Counted from the first letter of the stretch, positions 23,801 through 35,500 are shown. The stretch: 64,000 bases of DNA from Anthopleura xanthogrammica (GCA_964019055.1 OZ025213.1:3682722-3746721); one strand, 5' to 3'. Notes: generated by a model from the sequence alone, not told the origin. Numbers and translations are program-made.

Positions 23801-25189
23801 TGGAGCCTCGCCTTAAATTGCTTTGTGCATGATCACTCAACCAGAATATTAAAAGTTGGCTATTAATCTCATTCATCCTTTTATTCTCCTCCCTAATTCC
23901 TTCCTTCTATGTTTGGTTTCTTTCTTCCTTCCTTGCTTCACCAATAATTATGAAGTCATGATGCTATATACTTTTCTTTCCTTAACAGTCGTGTTGGAGA
24001 TTCACCTATTGCTGGTTCTGGGGCATATGTCGATAATGATGTAGGAGGTGCTGCTGCTACTGGAGATGGGGATGTCATGATGAGATTTTTGCCAAGGTAT
24101 CCCGGAATACTGGACTCTTTGTTTTTGTAGAATTGATTCGTGGCAATTTTGCAGCAAGACAGTCAACTCTCACCTTGTGGCCACCTCAATATTACAGACA
24201 CCTCACAATTAACTCTCTCTACAGCTATGGGCGCTTGCTATTTTGGACACCAGTGATGGTCCTGTGGGTGTCCGCAGTAACGAGAGCGGACTGTACAATA
24301 TAATTTAGTGTGTTTGCATACTCCTTTGCTGCCAAACAAACTTTTACTTTCACCTTATTTGGTAAACCAGCCAGCTTCACATTGAAATCACGTCGGTTTA
24401 ACATACAAACACCCATGCCTAACAATACGGAAATAAATTAAATGTGGTCATACTTTTGGGCATCGTGCTGTAATAATATTGAATATGTTCCATCTTTGTT
24501 TATTCCACATAGTTTAGTTGCAGTAGAGTACATGAGACAAGGCAAGTCTCCTACTGAAGCAGCACAATTAGCTATGGCTAGAATTGCCAAGTATTATCCT
24601 GACTTTAATGGTGGACTTGTAGCTGTTAATAAGGCTGGTGAATATGGTAAGAATTAAGGTGTACTGTTAGAGCAGATATTGTACGTGTGAAAAGCTACGG
24701 CATGACGTGGACACTGCACCAAATGTCAAATGTTTTCATACACAGCACTGACACGATCATGGCAAGGCGTGGTCCATGCTGTACATTTTTCATAGTCGTA
24801 CAAAAACTGCTCTAATCTTGCATAATAATTGTCTTGTTTCATTCAAGATAATGATAATAATAATAAGATTTTTCATTTCATGAATAAAAAACCTTTAGTT
24901 TTCTCACACCCTTAAACAACCTCAGGCCTGGTCCAAAACAGTGTACAGCTAAAGTTCCCTGTTCGTTCTCTCTTATCATTAAGGTTTTTCTCCAGATATT
25001 TCATTTTTCCTCCCTTCATAAAAATTATACCTGCTTGTGTTCTTAAACTGCAAACCGTAATAATGATTGCCCTTTCATGTTGGTATTTTTTCAGGAGGTG
25101 CCGCACATGGATGGTCTTTCTTCAAATACTCTGTTGTTAGTCCTAAACTTGGTGGTAAGGTAACAGTAGTCCCAGTGAAACCTCTTTGA
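20873..25189 (+). CDS. AGA: N4-(beta-N-acetylglucosaminyl)-L-asparaginase (glycosylasparaginase), copy A
   Basis: Twelve exons: 20873-21005, 21213-21321, 21647-21694, 22185-22297, 22390-22450, 22680-22731, 22834-22892, 22973-23031, 23524-23599, 23989-24096, 24513-24646, 25095-25189. All are GT-AG and in frame: 348 residues, close to the usual ~346. An N-terminal signal peptide (about residues 1-24) precedes PLPIVINTW. The Ntn-hydrolase autocleavage site is HDTIG with catalytic Thr210, followed by GTSTNG, GRVGDSP (substrate Arg/Asp) and AATGDG. The enzyme cuts the GlcNAc-Asn bond in the last steps of lysosomal glycoprotein breakdown, after self-cleavage into alpha and beta chains. Copy A lacks the C-terminal Cys seen in copy B and ends VKPL. 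The start is the first ATG before the signal peptide; the second ATG at 20882 is possible. Confidence 0.95.
21417..21599. mobile_element. CAGGGCTTGAAA-type element in AGA intron
   Basis: Starts CAGGGCTTGAAATC and ends near GCAAACCCTG, with CTAGTCA..GACTAG and GACTAGTGACTGACCGGCCA inside. It resembles the elements at 34293 and 52751 in style and may be related. Confidence 0.5.
23127..23290. mobile_element. hAT-type MITE with 8-bp TSD
   Basis: Begins CAGTGGCGAAGC and ends TAAGCCACTG. Flanks GATTGGAT (23119-23126) and GATGGGAT (23291-23298) match at 7 of 8 bases, as expected for a hAT target duplication. It lies in intron 8 of asparaginase copy A and carries GGGGGG/CCCCCC inner arms. Confidence 0.8.
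24667..24815. mobile_element. AGAGCAG/CGTATGA-family MITE
   Basis: TTAGAGCAGAT at the left and GCTCTAA at the right; the interior contains ACGGCATGACGTGG, CACTGACACG and GTGGTCCATG, reverse-oriented relatives of the other copies. It lies in intron 11 of copy A. Confidence 0.75.
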
Positions 25190-25718
25190 AAACAAGTCAT
25201 TCAGTGAACCCTGAATCTCTTTTAAAAACAAGCCATTCAGTGCACATCACTGCTATTATATGTTAAGTTCTAAGGTATTGATGGTTAACTATAACACAAG
25301 ATTTAACTGAAAGTCGAAAACCTTTTGTAAATTTGTGAGTACCAGATTCAAATATGTTAACTAGCAAAGAGGACTCACGATAAACAGCAAGCTGAGGTCT
25401 TTTTCTGCCCTCCCTTGGGTTTTATCTGTCATGCAGCTCCAAGTGGAAAGGAAACGAGAATGGATCGAAGCAAGGGAGTGGAAATAAAAGGGAGGACCTA
25501 TTTTTTTTTAAATTGTAAAAATGGAATTTTTAGATTTATAATTAATGTAATTAATGTCGTAAAAAAAACAACTACAGATCTAGAAAGAAGAGGGTTGTAG
25601 GTAGCTTTTCATTGACTTCATACTATGAACATTTATTAGTAAAAAACGAAATTACAAAATTACAAAATACAAAACAAAAAACACAAAGTTAAAGAAATCA
25701 GTGTTCAAAGTTCTACAT
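25190..25718. other. convergent 3' ends of the two asparaginase genes
   Basis: Only about 530 bp separate the stop codons (25189 on +, 25719 on -). Plausible poly(A) signals are AATAAA near 25484 for copy A and, on the minus strand, near 25637-25632 for copy B. Nothing else recognised. Confidence 0.6.
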
Positions 25719-28700
25719 TCAGTTTTGCATAACAAGTACTGCAATAAAGAGAATCAAAAACGGATAAGACAGTATTGTTGTGCCTCTGTTCGTGTTAACT
25801 GCATGACACGGAGTTTCTTTCACTTTATCGGGGTCAAAAGGAGCATCAGAGATAACTTCTGACTTCGTTAGTCCAGGGTGTCGTACAGAGTACCTAAAAA
25901 CCGTCCATTTGTACGATGCCACTCCTGAAAAATAGCATGTAATGATAATCAAGAATATCTTGAGATAAAAGCTCTAAAGACGATCCTATAACTTATTGCT
26001 ACTTTATTTAACGTTTATTTCCCAAAGTAAAACAGGCAAAATCACCAGTAACAGAGTGATTTTATCTAGCCCGTGAAAGTAAGATGACTATTTAGTTCTT
26101 ACTAGTCGATAAAGAACAAAAGAAAACGATGGATTTCCGGTCTACTACTAACTATTAGTTTACCAATTTTTTTTACGAGTTAATTAAAATTACTCTAAAG
26201 TTACTTTGAATTTTTGTAAGTCTAATCTTCAAAAGTTCAAAGGAGAAAAAGTTAAGTCGGAAACTCTTGGCAATGGAGATTGTTTTCGCTTCTCATGTCA
26301 TGAGCTTGTGAGTGCTTAATTTGAGGCTGTTGTAAAGTATTTGCCTGAGTGTCTTTTTGTGATAACTCTTCAGTCATTGTACGGAAACGCAAGGATTGGA
26401 AAGGTTTTTAAACCTTAAAAGGGCGTGCTGAGTGTTGTACGTACCGTATTCTCCTTTCTTATTAACAGCAATGATGGAACCAGTAAAATCTTTGTAGCGT
26501 TTGGTTATCCTTAATAGAGCCAACTGAGCTGCTTTAGAAGGACTGTGGCCTTGTCTCATGAACTCTACAGCCTGATACCTGTATTGAACATATGCAATAA
26601 CAAGCGCAATAATGAGAGTCTAGTTTATTTGAGTATAAAAAGTTGCTGCACGCGGCACGGTCATGGTAGAGCAGTTTCCGTATGACTATGAAAAACTTAC
26701 GACACGGACCGCGCCTTGCGCGCCGTGACCGTGTAAGTGCCGTGCCGTGCCGTGAATTTCACACTCATACGAAATCTGCTCTAAGGAAATAGAACCAATC
26801 ACAGCCTTTGGGGTGGTCTGCTTATCCAGTCAAAATGCGCGGGCATGACATAGTAACTTCACGGTCCCAAATTAAAAAAATATTTTGAAACCCTGAATCA
26901 TCTAAAACAGGGTACGTTAAAGCAACCATTGGTAAATGCCGGTTATCTAACCCTTGCGCTTGTTAAGTTTTGGTTCAGCCTTGCGCAAAATGGCGCGGAA
27001 ATACGAGCAACAAAAAAGTGCAACTCGTCGCGCAGCATTATTGCGTTGTAAGTTGCAAAGTGAATGTTGCTCGTATTACCGTCCCGTGCCGTGCAACAAC
27101 AAACAATTTTTGCGCAACGTTGCTGCAAAAGTAGAAGCTCTTTCCACTCTCTGCAACAATGAAAATTTGTTGCGCGCGGGGTGGTAATACGAGTAACCTT
27201 TGCTCTGCAACTTGCAACGCAATAATGTTGCGCGACAAGTTGCACGATTTTGTTGCTCGTATTCTACTCACGTGGGAAGAAAACGCGTCATGACGTCACC
27301 ATTTCCAGTCGCAGCCGCAGCCCCAACATCATTATCAGCGTATGAACCAGCACCAGCGATGGGAGAATCACCAACACGACTAAATCGAATTAAAAAGGAA
27401 ATCCACTTGGTCAGAGTCTGAATAAGTAGCCAGGAAGAAAAAGAGGACAAAAAGGCTAAATTATAATTCAATCACATATGTATAAGCATGAATTCTTCAT
27501 GACTATGAGGCACAAAGATGAAAACAAACTTCGGTTCTAATTCAAGAATTACGTTAGTGTAAGCTTCCCTTTCCATACATACCCTGCTATTTTGAAGCCC
27601 AGTCCATTGGTCGACGTTCCAGCTGCTAAATTACCATTGGAGTCAATAGCGACCATTCCTGAAAGTCGCAATAATAAGAAACTGAATTACAAGAACCGTA
27701 AAAGGCGCGGATACATGGTGCAACATTGTGCGCAATATCAGTTCCAGGAAATGTTGCTGAAGTAGGAACATATTGCGTCGCCAGCTGATCTGAGAAAAAG
27801 TAATCACCAATCAGAATCGAGAAAATTGCAGGACGCAACTATGCAGATAATTATAAACGGTGTCAACAGATATGTAGCATCTTACCGATAGTGTCATGAT
27901 TGGATTGGCTTACGATACTCTTATCCAAACTAGCAGATCTGCCGAAAGAAAAGTTACTGATTACTGAACACATTAAAATCAATCGTAATTGGTACATATC
28001 TTGATAAGGGCCTCTCTTTGAGCATGGAAAGAAAATAGACTTCCACTTGCAGAATAATGGTAACATTATATGTGAGAAGGGCTTACCCGCTCACTTTTAG
28101 AGCAGTTTTCGTATGACTACGAAAAACTTACGGAACGGAACGCGCCTTGCCGTGACCGTGTCAGTGCCGTGCCGCGTATAGAAACATTCGACATTCGGTG
28201 CCGTATGCGCTCACGCCGTAACCATGCCGTGTGCCGTGACTTTTCACACTCATATGAAATCTGCTCTAATCTAGACATCATGAGTAATGTTAATAAAAGT
28301 TTCTTAAGTTGTTCTGACCTCCTCCTCCGTTTTGGAAAACTGTAGGGACCACAGCTATCATTTGCACCTGGGATGTTCTACAAAAGAGCCAACTATACTT
28401 TTAGTACTAGTTTTATCATCATATTTAAAAAACTTTCATTATGCAACTATTACCGGCTTCCAAAAATTTGGCTGGCAGTTCTTGGCTTTCCAGTTGTCCC
28501 AGGTTTTACTGCAAGAAAGGAAAGATTCAGTCATCATTGGGACATTGCGCACTATATGAGGACCATATATGGCGCGGTAAATAAATTGCGGTACAGAACG
28601 TGTCGTGCCGTTGCCAGTGAGGAGAACAGCGTCTTTTGTCTGAATGAATGAATGAATATGCACTGATTTGTTGGTGATTAGTCAGACTGAGTCATTTGGG

Positions 28701-31478
28701 TAACGTGACCCATCCGTGCGTCGTCAGCTGGAATATGGGGCAATATGGAGCTTTTACTTTCATCCATATGCCTATGTATGAGAATTAACCTGGTGCGCAC
28801 TTCTCAATTCTCTGTAAGAATTGGTCGGAAACCACAAAAATCAGCTAGCCTACAAAGCTAGCAAGTTAAAACGTTTTCGTATGACTATGAAAAACGTACC
28901 GCGGACCGCGGCTTGCCATGAACTTGTCAGCGCCGTGCCGTGTATGAAAACATTCGGCATTAGGTGGCTTACCCGTCCGCGCCGTGACTTTTCACACTCA
29001 TACGAGATCTGCTCTAATGTCAACTTTCTCCGTGCCACTAGTATATGACACAGGTTACCCAAATCATGGGCTGCTGGCAAACTCAGTCGGACACCACAGA
29101 TTATGGCGACACAGGTGGTGACATGCTTCAAGTTACTTACTACGAGTTGTTAGTGTGAAGAGTTTCTTCTGGAAACCCAAAGAGCTTTGCAAATTTTGTT
29201 GCTAAAACGATAACAAAAAAAGAACAATTTTAGCCAGATTATTTTCTCAGATTTGCGCATTCTTCCAAATCCAAGAAACATAAAAAGTCATAAAGTCAGA
29301 ACAGATGGGTAACAAACATTGATTTGGATATTTTCCATAATTTACCTCGACACGTTTGGCCACGCTGAGCACGCGGCCTCTATAGGGCTAAAGAACAAGA
29401 AGCCGAAATTGTAACAAAAAGTGCATCTGACGGAACCGCATAATTTCCCGTTTCTTGATTAGAAACAGTAAGACCATATGTCGATGCCACTCAGTTGTGA
29501 TTACTAATAGTTTTGTTTATTTTTAGCATAATTTTTGGTTATTTCAAAGGTTAGTATTTTCTTGTTTACCGTCTTCTCCAACCAAAAGGGAATGTTTAGT
29601 GTGGTTCATGACAGCCCTTGCTACTCCTATTGCATTCTTGATTCTCTTGATGCAACCAACACCCGCACTTGAATGCGTAAATCTGAAATGATCATGTAAC
29701 AGTAAATATGCATGATAGAAACAACATTAACATGTGTAGTTAGGTTGTGTGTGCAGCATTTGCGCCATGGTTACGTACTGTCTCTTCGCCTGCATGGAAA
29801 GAGTGGAGAGGAGGAGGCCAATGCTGGCCATGGTATTGCAGTCCATTCATCCATCCATCCACTCCTTCCTTCCTTCCTTCCTTCCTTCCTTCCTTCCTTC
29901 CTTCCTTCCATCCATCAATCGTTTGGAGGGCCACTGTGTAGTTTATTAGTTTTTAACAATTCCGTGTCACCCTCTTTAAATAAAGAGTTTATTATATTAT
30001 TATTATAATCGTTCGCGGGCTCGTTCGTTTAATGTTTATCCATTCTGTTTCTGAGTATCTTTCTGCTCCATCTATCACACTGAGCCACAACAACAATAGT
30101 TTTGACCTCCAATATTTAAGTAAACACCGATAAGGTATACTTATAAGCCTAACTGTCGTTATCTCTAAACATTAGTCAAGCTTTATTAAGTCTTTTTACC
30201 CGTCCATGATCATGGCATCAAGTGTGGTTTCCCCTACCTCGTTTGGCCTAAAGGAAAAATACATAATTAATACCTCTACATAAAAACATTTCTAGCGCAC
30301 TATTCTTCAGTCCAGAATGAGCACATGGGAATATAAGGCTGAAAACGTATCATGCTGAGCGGAAATTGCAAGCTGAGAATTCTAAACAGTATTTTGCACG
30401 AAACCCCAAGTATTACTACCCAACCAACCTCGGACCGATAGTTATTACATCTGCATGGTCAAATGTGATTTTGAAGAGCCACAAAAACATAAAGTACAGA
30501 CACTCGATTAAAAAATGATGACTGTTAATACAATGGATGATGATTCATTCAAAACGGGAATTGAAGCTAGGCTGAGTTGGTGCTGGAAGATAGGGGAGAA
30601 AATAAATGATTTTCTACAGCAAAAACAAATCTATATTGACAAGCGTGTTAGATAGATCCGCATACGTACTTCCCGCCAAACCCAACATTTGGGTTTAGAG
30701 GGTTCACAGCACACGGTTTCATCTCGCAGACGGTGATACCAGCAACCACTGCATCTAGTGCGGACTTTCCAGCTTGCATGGCAGAGAACGCTGTAAGAAT
30801 TAAAAAAAGGAAAAATAGAGTCAACTCAAGGAAATTGAGGAAATGATAATAAGAAATTAGTTATCTTTTCCTCCCTAGACGAAGCAAAACTTAATTATTC
30901 ACAGATGTTGAAGCGCTTCCCAAGTCAGTATTTTAATATCAAAGTTAGTGTCGTTCAGTTTTACTAGTCAGTGAAATGGTTTACAATGAGTACGGTACGG
31001 TACAGGTCTGACCGACAAGTACTGTAATCGGATAGCAATCTTAAATTTGCTTTCTAATTAACATATAATGTGTCGACAGCTTTTGCGGCAATAATTCATG
31101 TGCTAGGGTTGTATCAGCGGAAGTACTTCGCTAGGTTTTTGTAAATTTGCGGTAGACCACATAAAAGACCGTAACTGGGTCAAGCGCACTTACGTACGTA
31201 TTCTATTTTGGCACGGTTTTGGCCTTTTTACATTTCGATCATTGCTTAATTTCTTTTTAGATACGGCCTTAAACCGTACGCTAGTGAAAGAAATATCCCT
31301 GATAAGCGGCAGAATTTGAATAATATTGATAGATCTGAGTACCTTCATCAGAAGCTTCAGTAAATGGCCATGTATTGAGAACCACCGGCAACGTCTTTCC
31401 ACAGGTAATGAGTGGAAGGCTCAAAGATATAACGGCAAGGAAAAATAAAGCATTGAAAGGCGATACAATCAAAGCCAT
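25719..31478 (-). CDS. glycosylasparaginase paralogue, copy B, with hydrophobic C-terminus
   Basis: Twelve exons on the minus strand: 31478-31343, 30790-30670, 30247-30200, 29682-29570, 29201-29141, 28508-28454, 28377-28319, 27938-27886, 27658-27583, 27379-27272, 26578-26445, 25924-25719. In frame throughout: 389 residues. A signal peptide (about 1-27) precedes [11 protein letters not shown]. Active-site features are retained: HDTIG (Thr214), GTSTNG, RVGDSP, AATGNG. Exon lengths 48, 113, 61, 59, 76, 108 and 134 equal those of copy A, so the two arose by gene duplication. The last exon differs: after a Cys (TPCHAV) it ends in [18 protein letters not shown], a terminal hydrophobic segment typical of a GPI-anchor signal or a tail anchor. 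I infer a membrane-attached, possibly cell-surface asparaginase-like enzyme. Minus-strand poly(A) signal about 85 nt beyond the stop. Confidence 0.93.
26667..26784. mobile_element. AGAGCAG/CGTATGA-family MITE
   Basis: TAGAGCAGTTTCCGTATGAC at the left and GAAATCTGCTCTAA at the right; the core contains GACACGGACCGCGCCTTG and a CCGTGCCGTGCCGTG run. It lies in intron 10 of copy B. Confidence 0.85.
26998..27262. mobile_element. AATACGAGCAACAAA-family TIR element
   Basis: Left AAATACGAGCAACAAAA mirrors right TTTTGTTGCTCGTATT. The interior is rich in TTGCGCAAC/GTTGCAAG motifs. It abuts the exon at 27272-27379 of copy B. A relative lies at 55523 and a fragment near 42545. Overlapping open frames here belong to the element. 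Confidence 0.8.
28097..28269. mobile_element. AGAGCAG/CGTATGA-family MITE
   Basis: TTAGAGCAGTTTTCGTATGA at the left and TCATATGAAATCTGCTCTAA at the right are terminal inverted repeats. The core is GC-rich, CGCGCCTTGCCGTGACCGTG. This is the most complete copy of the family in the window. Confidence 0.88.
28866..29017. mobile_element. AGAGCAG/CGTATGA-family MITE
   Basis: TTTTCGTATGACTATGAAAA at the left, degenerate at its very end, and CATACGAGATCTGCTCTAA at the right. Third copy inside asparaginase copy B. Confidence 0.8.
29866..29911. repeat. TTCC microsatellite
   Basis: About eleven CTTC/TTCC tetramers within a longer CCATCC/TTCC-rich tract, in intron 3 of copy B. The Pro/Ser- and Glu/Gly-rich frames here are artefacts. 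Confidence 0.9.
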
Positions 31479-33567
31479 GCCGACAATACTTCGAGACAGA
31501 TCGCGACTCGAAGTGGAAGAGTGAACGAGGTCACTATTTGGTTTCTTCGAACTGAATGTTGATCACCAGGCCCGAGTCACGCAACACCTCGATAGACTAA
31601 CTTGACAGGTGGCTCGGCTTTGTTAATAGTTTTTACGGGCCCGTGCAATATAAATACTGGTTATTATTGATGTACTAATAGCTAGAGGTTGTAATGATAT
31701 GAGATACACTAAAATACTATTGAAAATATTCTCGGTTTTCACTGATCACGTGACTAAATTGAAAATCTTCGTTTAGCTTAAATCTAAAGTAAAATATCAA
31801 TTACTGTTAACAGCCTTGAAGAATATCTAGAAACTAACAATCATACAAAGTTTTATGCTTAAAGATTGTTTGGCGGCCGAATTATGAGCGAGCGAAAATG
31901 TTGTAATTTTAGTAAGAATGTATGCGACGGACTTGAGATTTTGCATACGGATATTACTGTTCTTAGAGCTTTATAGAATGTCTAAACAAAATAACATGTC
32001 CAAAACCTTGTAAAGAGATTAAAAGCCTACAATTTGGCCAATTTTGAAGAAAGCAGGACGTTTGGCTTTCGAGTTATGAGCAAACAAATATGAGGCCGTA
32101 TTTGGTTAAAATGTATGGAGCGGCCATATTGGTGTTCCACTCTGGGGCACCAATATGGCGGACGAAACTTCGACGGCTGAAAATGATAGAATATTTAATA
32201 TTTTCGATTAAATTCCACTGAAATACACTTGAAATAGAGATCATAAACGTACACAAAGCAAAATCTTTCACCTAGGGTAAATTATTTTTGATTTTTATCG
32301 TTCTTCAGATACACGTGACGGTATTGCGTGACACAAATTCAACCTTTATAACTCGGGAACCAAACATTAAAATGACTCGAAACTTTTTCCTGTGACTTAT
32401 ATCACTGATTTCTAAAACATATTTTAGAAATTTTATTATACGATGTATAGTTTAGATTTGAGTTTTTGATGACGTCACATGAAAACCAAGAATAGAAAAA
32501 GATTAGGGTCAGTTTCGTTTTACTCCGAGTGAGTTTCAGCGGTATGTTTCCAAATTGAATGACATTCTGCTGTTCGGTTGTCATAGATACGCCATGAATC
32601 TTATTCAAACAAATATCCTATTTGAGTTAATTCACACGTGTCAAGCCAGGTGCTATGACGGATTTTGCAATAACAAATTTTAAATTTAAATTCTCTTCAG
32701 AAAGAAATATTTTTTGAAACAAAATTTCGTCAGTGTTCCGCGCCGCACCAACCCTATCATGATCACTATACGGGTACGTTCCCCTAGTAAAAGGGCTACC
32801 CTAGCTTCTACATGCTTCCTCTTCTATATTTAGAAATAATAATCAAATTAAATTAAAACTAAAATGCTTTTACAAGCACACCCGGGTTACCAAATGGTAG
32901 AGTTATCTCGTGACCCGGGTCAACTTTGTTTCACGAATCGTCTGGCCATTAATTATCATAAACCAGTAGAATGTCTGCTGAATCGCAATATTACCGTGGT
33001 AACAGCTATATAAAATAGATTTTAAAGTCAAAATTTCCCCTGACCGTACTTTTTCCCATGCACTAGGGTTACCCTACCTATTTTTCCCCTTGTAAAGTCG
33101 AGCTAACCCTACTCCTAGTGTGCTAGGGTTACCCCTTAAGTCCCCCAGCCCCCCCCCCCCCCCCGCGGGTTACGGCGTCCCTGTACCCTCCCTAGTCAGT
33201 AAATATATTTCTAATTCATGGACGCAAAAATTGTATCCGTCATGATTAAAATTTGTGTATTCATTTCCCTATTGGACTGCTGGAGAATTTCGAATTTCAG
33301 AAAATAGGATCTCTCTTTCTCTCAAGGTAATATTATTTCAAAAGATAATGAATTGTCCGGTCAAAATGCCTGTTTTCTTGTTGTTGTTGTTGTTTTCCCC
33401 ATTGATATCGCTATAGGACTTCTCCTCCCCTCCCCATTGACCTCTTATAGACAGATTTATTAGTCAGCGGTTACCTTCAAAACAAGGTGTTCGCGCATTC
33501 ATTTATATCTATTGGGCTCCCTGTGGTTCATTTCGCGACGTGTCGGCCATCTTGGATTTCTAGGAGA
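31479..33567. other. intergenic region, promoters of copy B and NDUFC2-like gene
   Basis: Shares the 5' sides of divergent genes. It contains a direct repeat of TTTGGC..ATTATGAGC / TTTGGC..GTTATGAGC (31869 and 32060), a hairpin GCCATATTGGTG / CACCAATATGGC (about 32123-32160), and at 32770-33180 a stretch with several CTAGGGTTACCC-like motifs ending in a poly-C run, probably another non-autonomous element. Just before the NDUFC2-like ATG lies GGCCATCTTGG (33545-33555), which resembles a YY1 site. Confidence 0.5.
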
Positions 33568-35500
33568 ATGATCAGAACTATTATATTCTTTGGAGCTGGT
33601 GGGCTTTTTACAGCTTGCTATAGCAATCTTGTTAGAAGACTACCAATGTGGAGAAGTAAGTCTTAAATCTGGAGGATGTTTTTGTTTTTATTCACGTGTT
33701 TTAGGCTTTGCTTATCAAAGTTCAAAATTTGTGAGGAGTCGTTGTGTTTGTGCACTTGGACATATTTTGTTGAAGGAAACTCCACGTTATATTTCTATTA
33801 TTTGATTGGATTCATCACTGAGGAAATAGAGTAGATTAAACCCTGCATACTAAAATCCAACCTAAGATTTTACAATTTGATGCAAGCCTACACGTACAAG
33901 AGCTCGGGGCTACCTGTCTTTGAATATTATGTTAAAATGTTGAGTAAGTATTAGCCCCCCCCCCCCCTCCCCCTCCTCCATGTAATATACTACCATGACA
34001 AACTGACTATAACCTCTTGAGAAGCAAGACAAACAGTGAGCTTGTAATGATAGAGACCTTTTGTTAACACCTTGGACAATTATACACATGTCTCTATCAT
34101 TGCAAGCTCACTGTTCCTCTCGCTTTGATGCAGCACGGCTACCTTTCAAGATGGCGCAGGGAACTGTGAAGGGGACTATTGATAGACACAGAAAAATTAT
34201 CAGTCGATGAATTTTGTGAATCTTCAAAGTTGTTTTTTTTTATAAACAAAGTCACTTTACAATGAGTATTATAAAATATGGACCACTTCATGCAGGGCTC
34301 AAAATAACAGCCAGTCATATGCCGGTCAAGATGTCCGGCATATGATATTTTATTGAAATATGACCGGTCAACATGTCCGTTCAAAACCATATTTGACCAG
34401 TCAAGTACCAAATTTGGCTGGACATTGACTGTTGACCAGCCGTTATTTTGAGCCCTGTGGTAGCACATTATTATTAGAGGCATGGTGGTTCAGCTCTAGT
34501 GGTTGAAAAATAAGGTATACAGTAGGAAGCAATGATACTTTATTAGCTCAAATAACTGCCTCCTCTACAAAACACTGCTATGCTCAAATAATAGCTGTAT
34601 TCATTGCCAACAGCATTTGTCATTGTCATTCACTGTTTTGTCATTTATATTATAAGTGTTTCTTTTATGTTGCTCCAGTTTTGGATAGTGAAAATAAGTT
34701 AGACCATTGTAATTACTTAAATTGGTTAAAGACCATTTTCATTGTTTAGGGTGAATGCATATGTTGTTTTTTTTGTCTTCCAGAGCCTACTCTACATCTC
34801 ATCTGCACCAGTATAGGCGTGTATCTTGGGTACCTAGGACATAGATTTGAAGAGTCGGCAGAAGATAGATATAAGGAGATGATTAAGAAACATAAAAATG
34901 CCCCTTGGTATCCCAAAGGACAATTATTAGCTGAACGATATGCTAGAGAAAAAGAACTTGTAGGTGGTAAGTAATGATTGAAGAATGCAGTATTTTGCAG
35001 ATTTTAATTGTATGGGTTATTTATTGTTTTGTAACTTGTGATGACCAGGAAATGAGGAAACAGAAGAAGAAGCTCAAGATGAGAATGAAGAAAGTGAGTG
35101 TCAAGACCAATGTGATGTATAGTTGTGCTCTTTTTCTCATTAATATTTGACAATGCAGTAATCTGACAAAATGTGCCTTACGTTGTGATAATATTGAAAA
35201 CAAAAGAATGGTATTGGTTACCTAGAGCAACTGGAAAGTTACCAGTAATCTGAGGGCCACAAGTTTATTAGTGTTTTTACACTATTAAATTTTCATGTAA
35301 TACCCTCAGTAAATAAAGACATTATTATTATTAATCAAAATAGATAACACTGTATGTCTAGTTCTGTGGTGGTATTCTGATAATGTTGATGATAACAACT
35401 TACTTTTATTCATTTGGAATCTCTTAAGATTCTCTCCCAGCAAAGGATAACTTAATTACTGTTTTTTCCCCTTGCAGATGATGAAGAGGAGGAAGAGTAG
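33568..35500 (+). CDS. NDUFC2-like mitochondrial complex I subunit
   Basis: Four exons: 33568-33655, 34784-34966, 35049-35093, 35478-35500; 112 residues. An N-terminal hydrophobic stretch (IIFFGAGGLFTACYS) leads into NLVRRLPMWRKP, then a second hydrophobic segment (LHLICTSIGVYLGYLG) and RYKEMIKKHKNAPW. This order, N-L-x-R-R-x-P, hairpin membrane pair, then an Arg/Glu-Met..Lys-His segment, matches NDUFC2 (subunit B14.5b) of respiratory complex I in the inner mitochondrial membrane. Beyond about residue 88 the protein departs from the family, ending in a tail of some 20 mostly Glu/Asp residues. Poly(A) signal AATAAA near 35647. The identification rests on short motifs; the gene structure itself is well supported. 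Confidence 0.7.
34009..34172. mobile_element. foldback MITE (ACAGTGAGCTTG family), copy 1
   Basis: ACAGTGAGCTTGTAATGATAG at about 34034 mirrors CTATCATTGCAAGCTCACTGT at about 34093. The right flank continues GGCTACCTTTCAAGATGGCG..GGGAACTGTGAAGGGGAC. A fuller copy sits at 53982-54190. It lies in intron 1 of the NDUFC2-like gene. Confidence 0.85.
34293..34457. mobile_element. CAGGGCTCAAAATA-family MITE, copy 1
   Basis: Begins CAGGGCTCAAAATAAC and ends GTTATTTTGAGCCCTG: a nearly perfect 16-bp terminal inverted repeat. The interior has repeated GACCAGTCAA/GACCGGTCAA motifs. A relative in opposite orientation lies at 52751-52925. Confidence 0.88.

Noticed and set aside
32770..33180. Interstitial telomere repeat
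   Set aside because: Motifs are CTAGGGTTACC-like and dispersed, not tandem TTAGGG.
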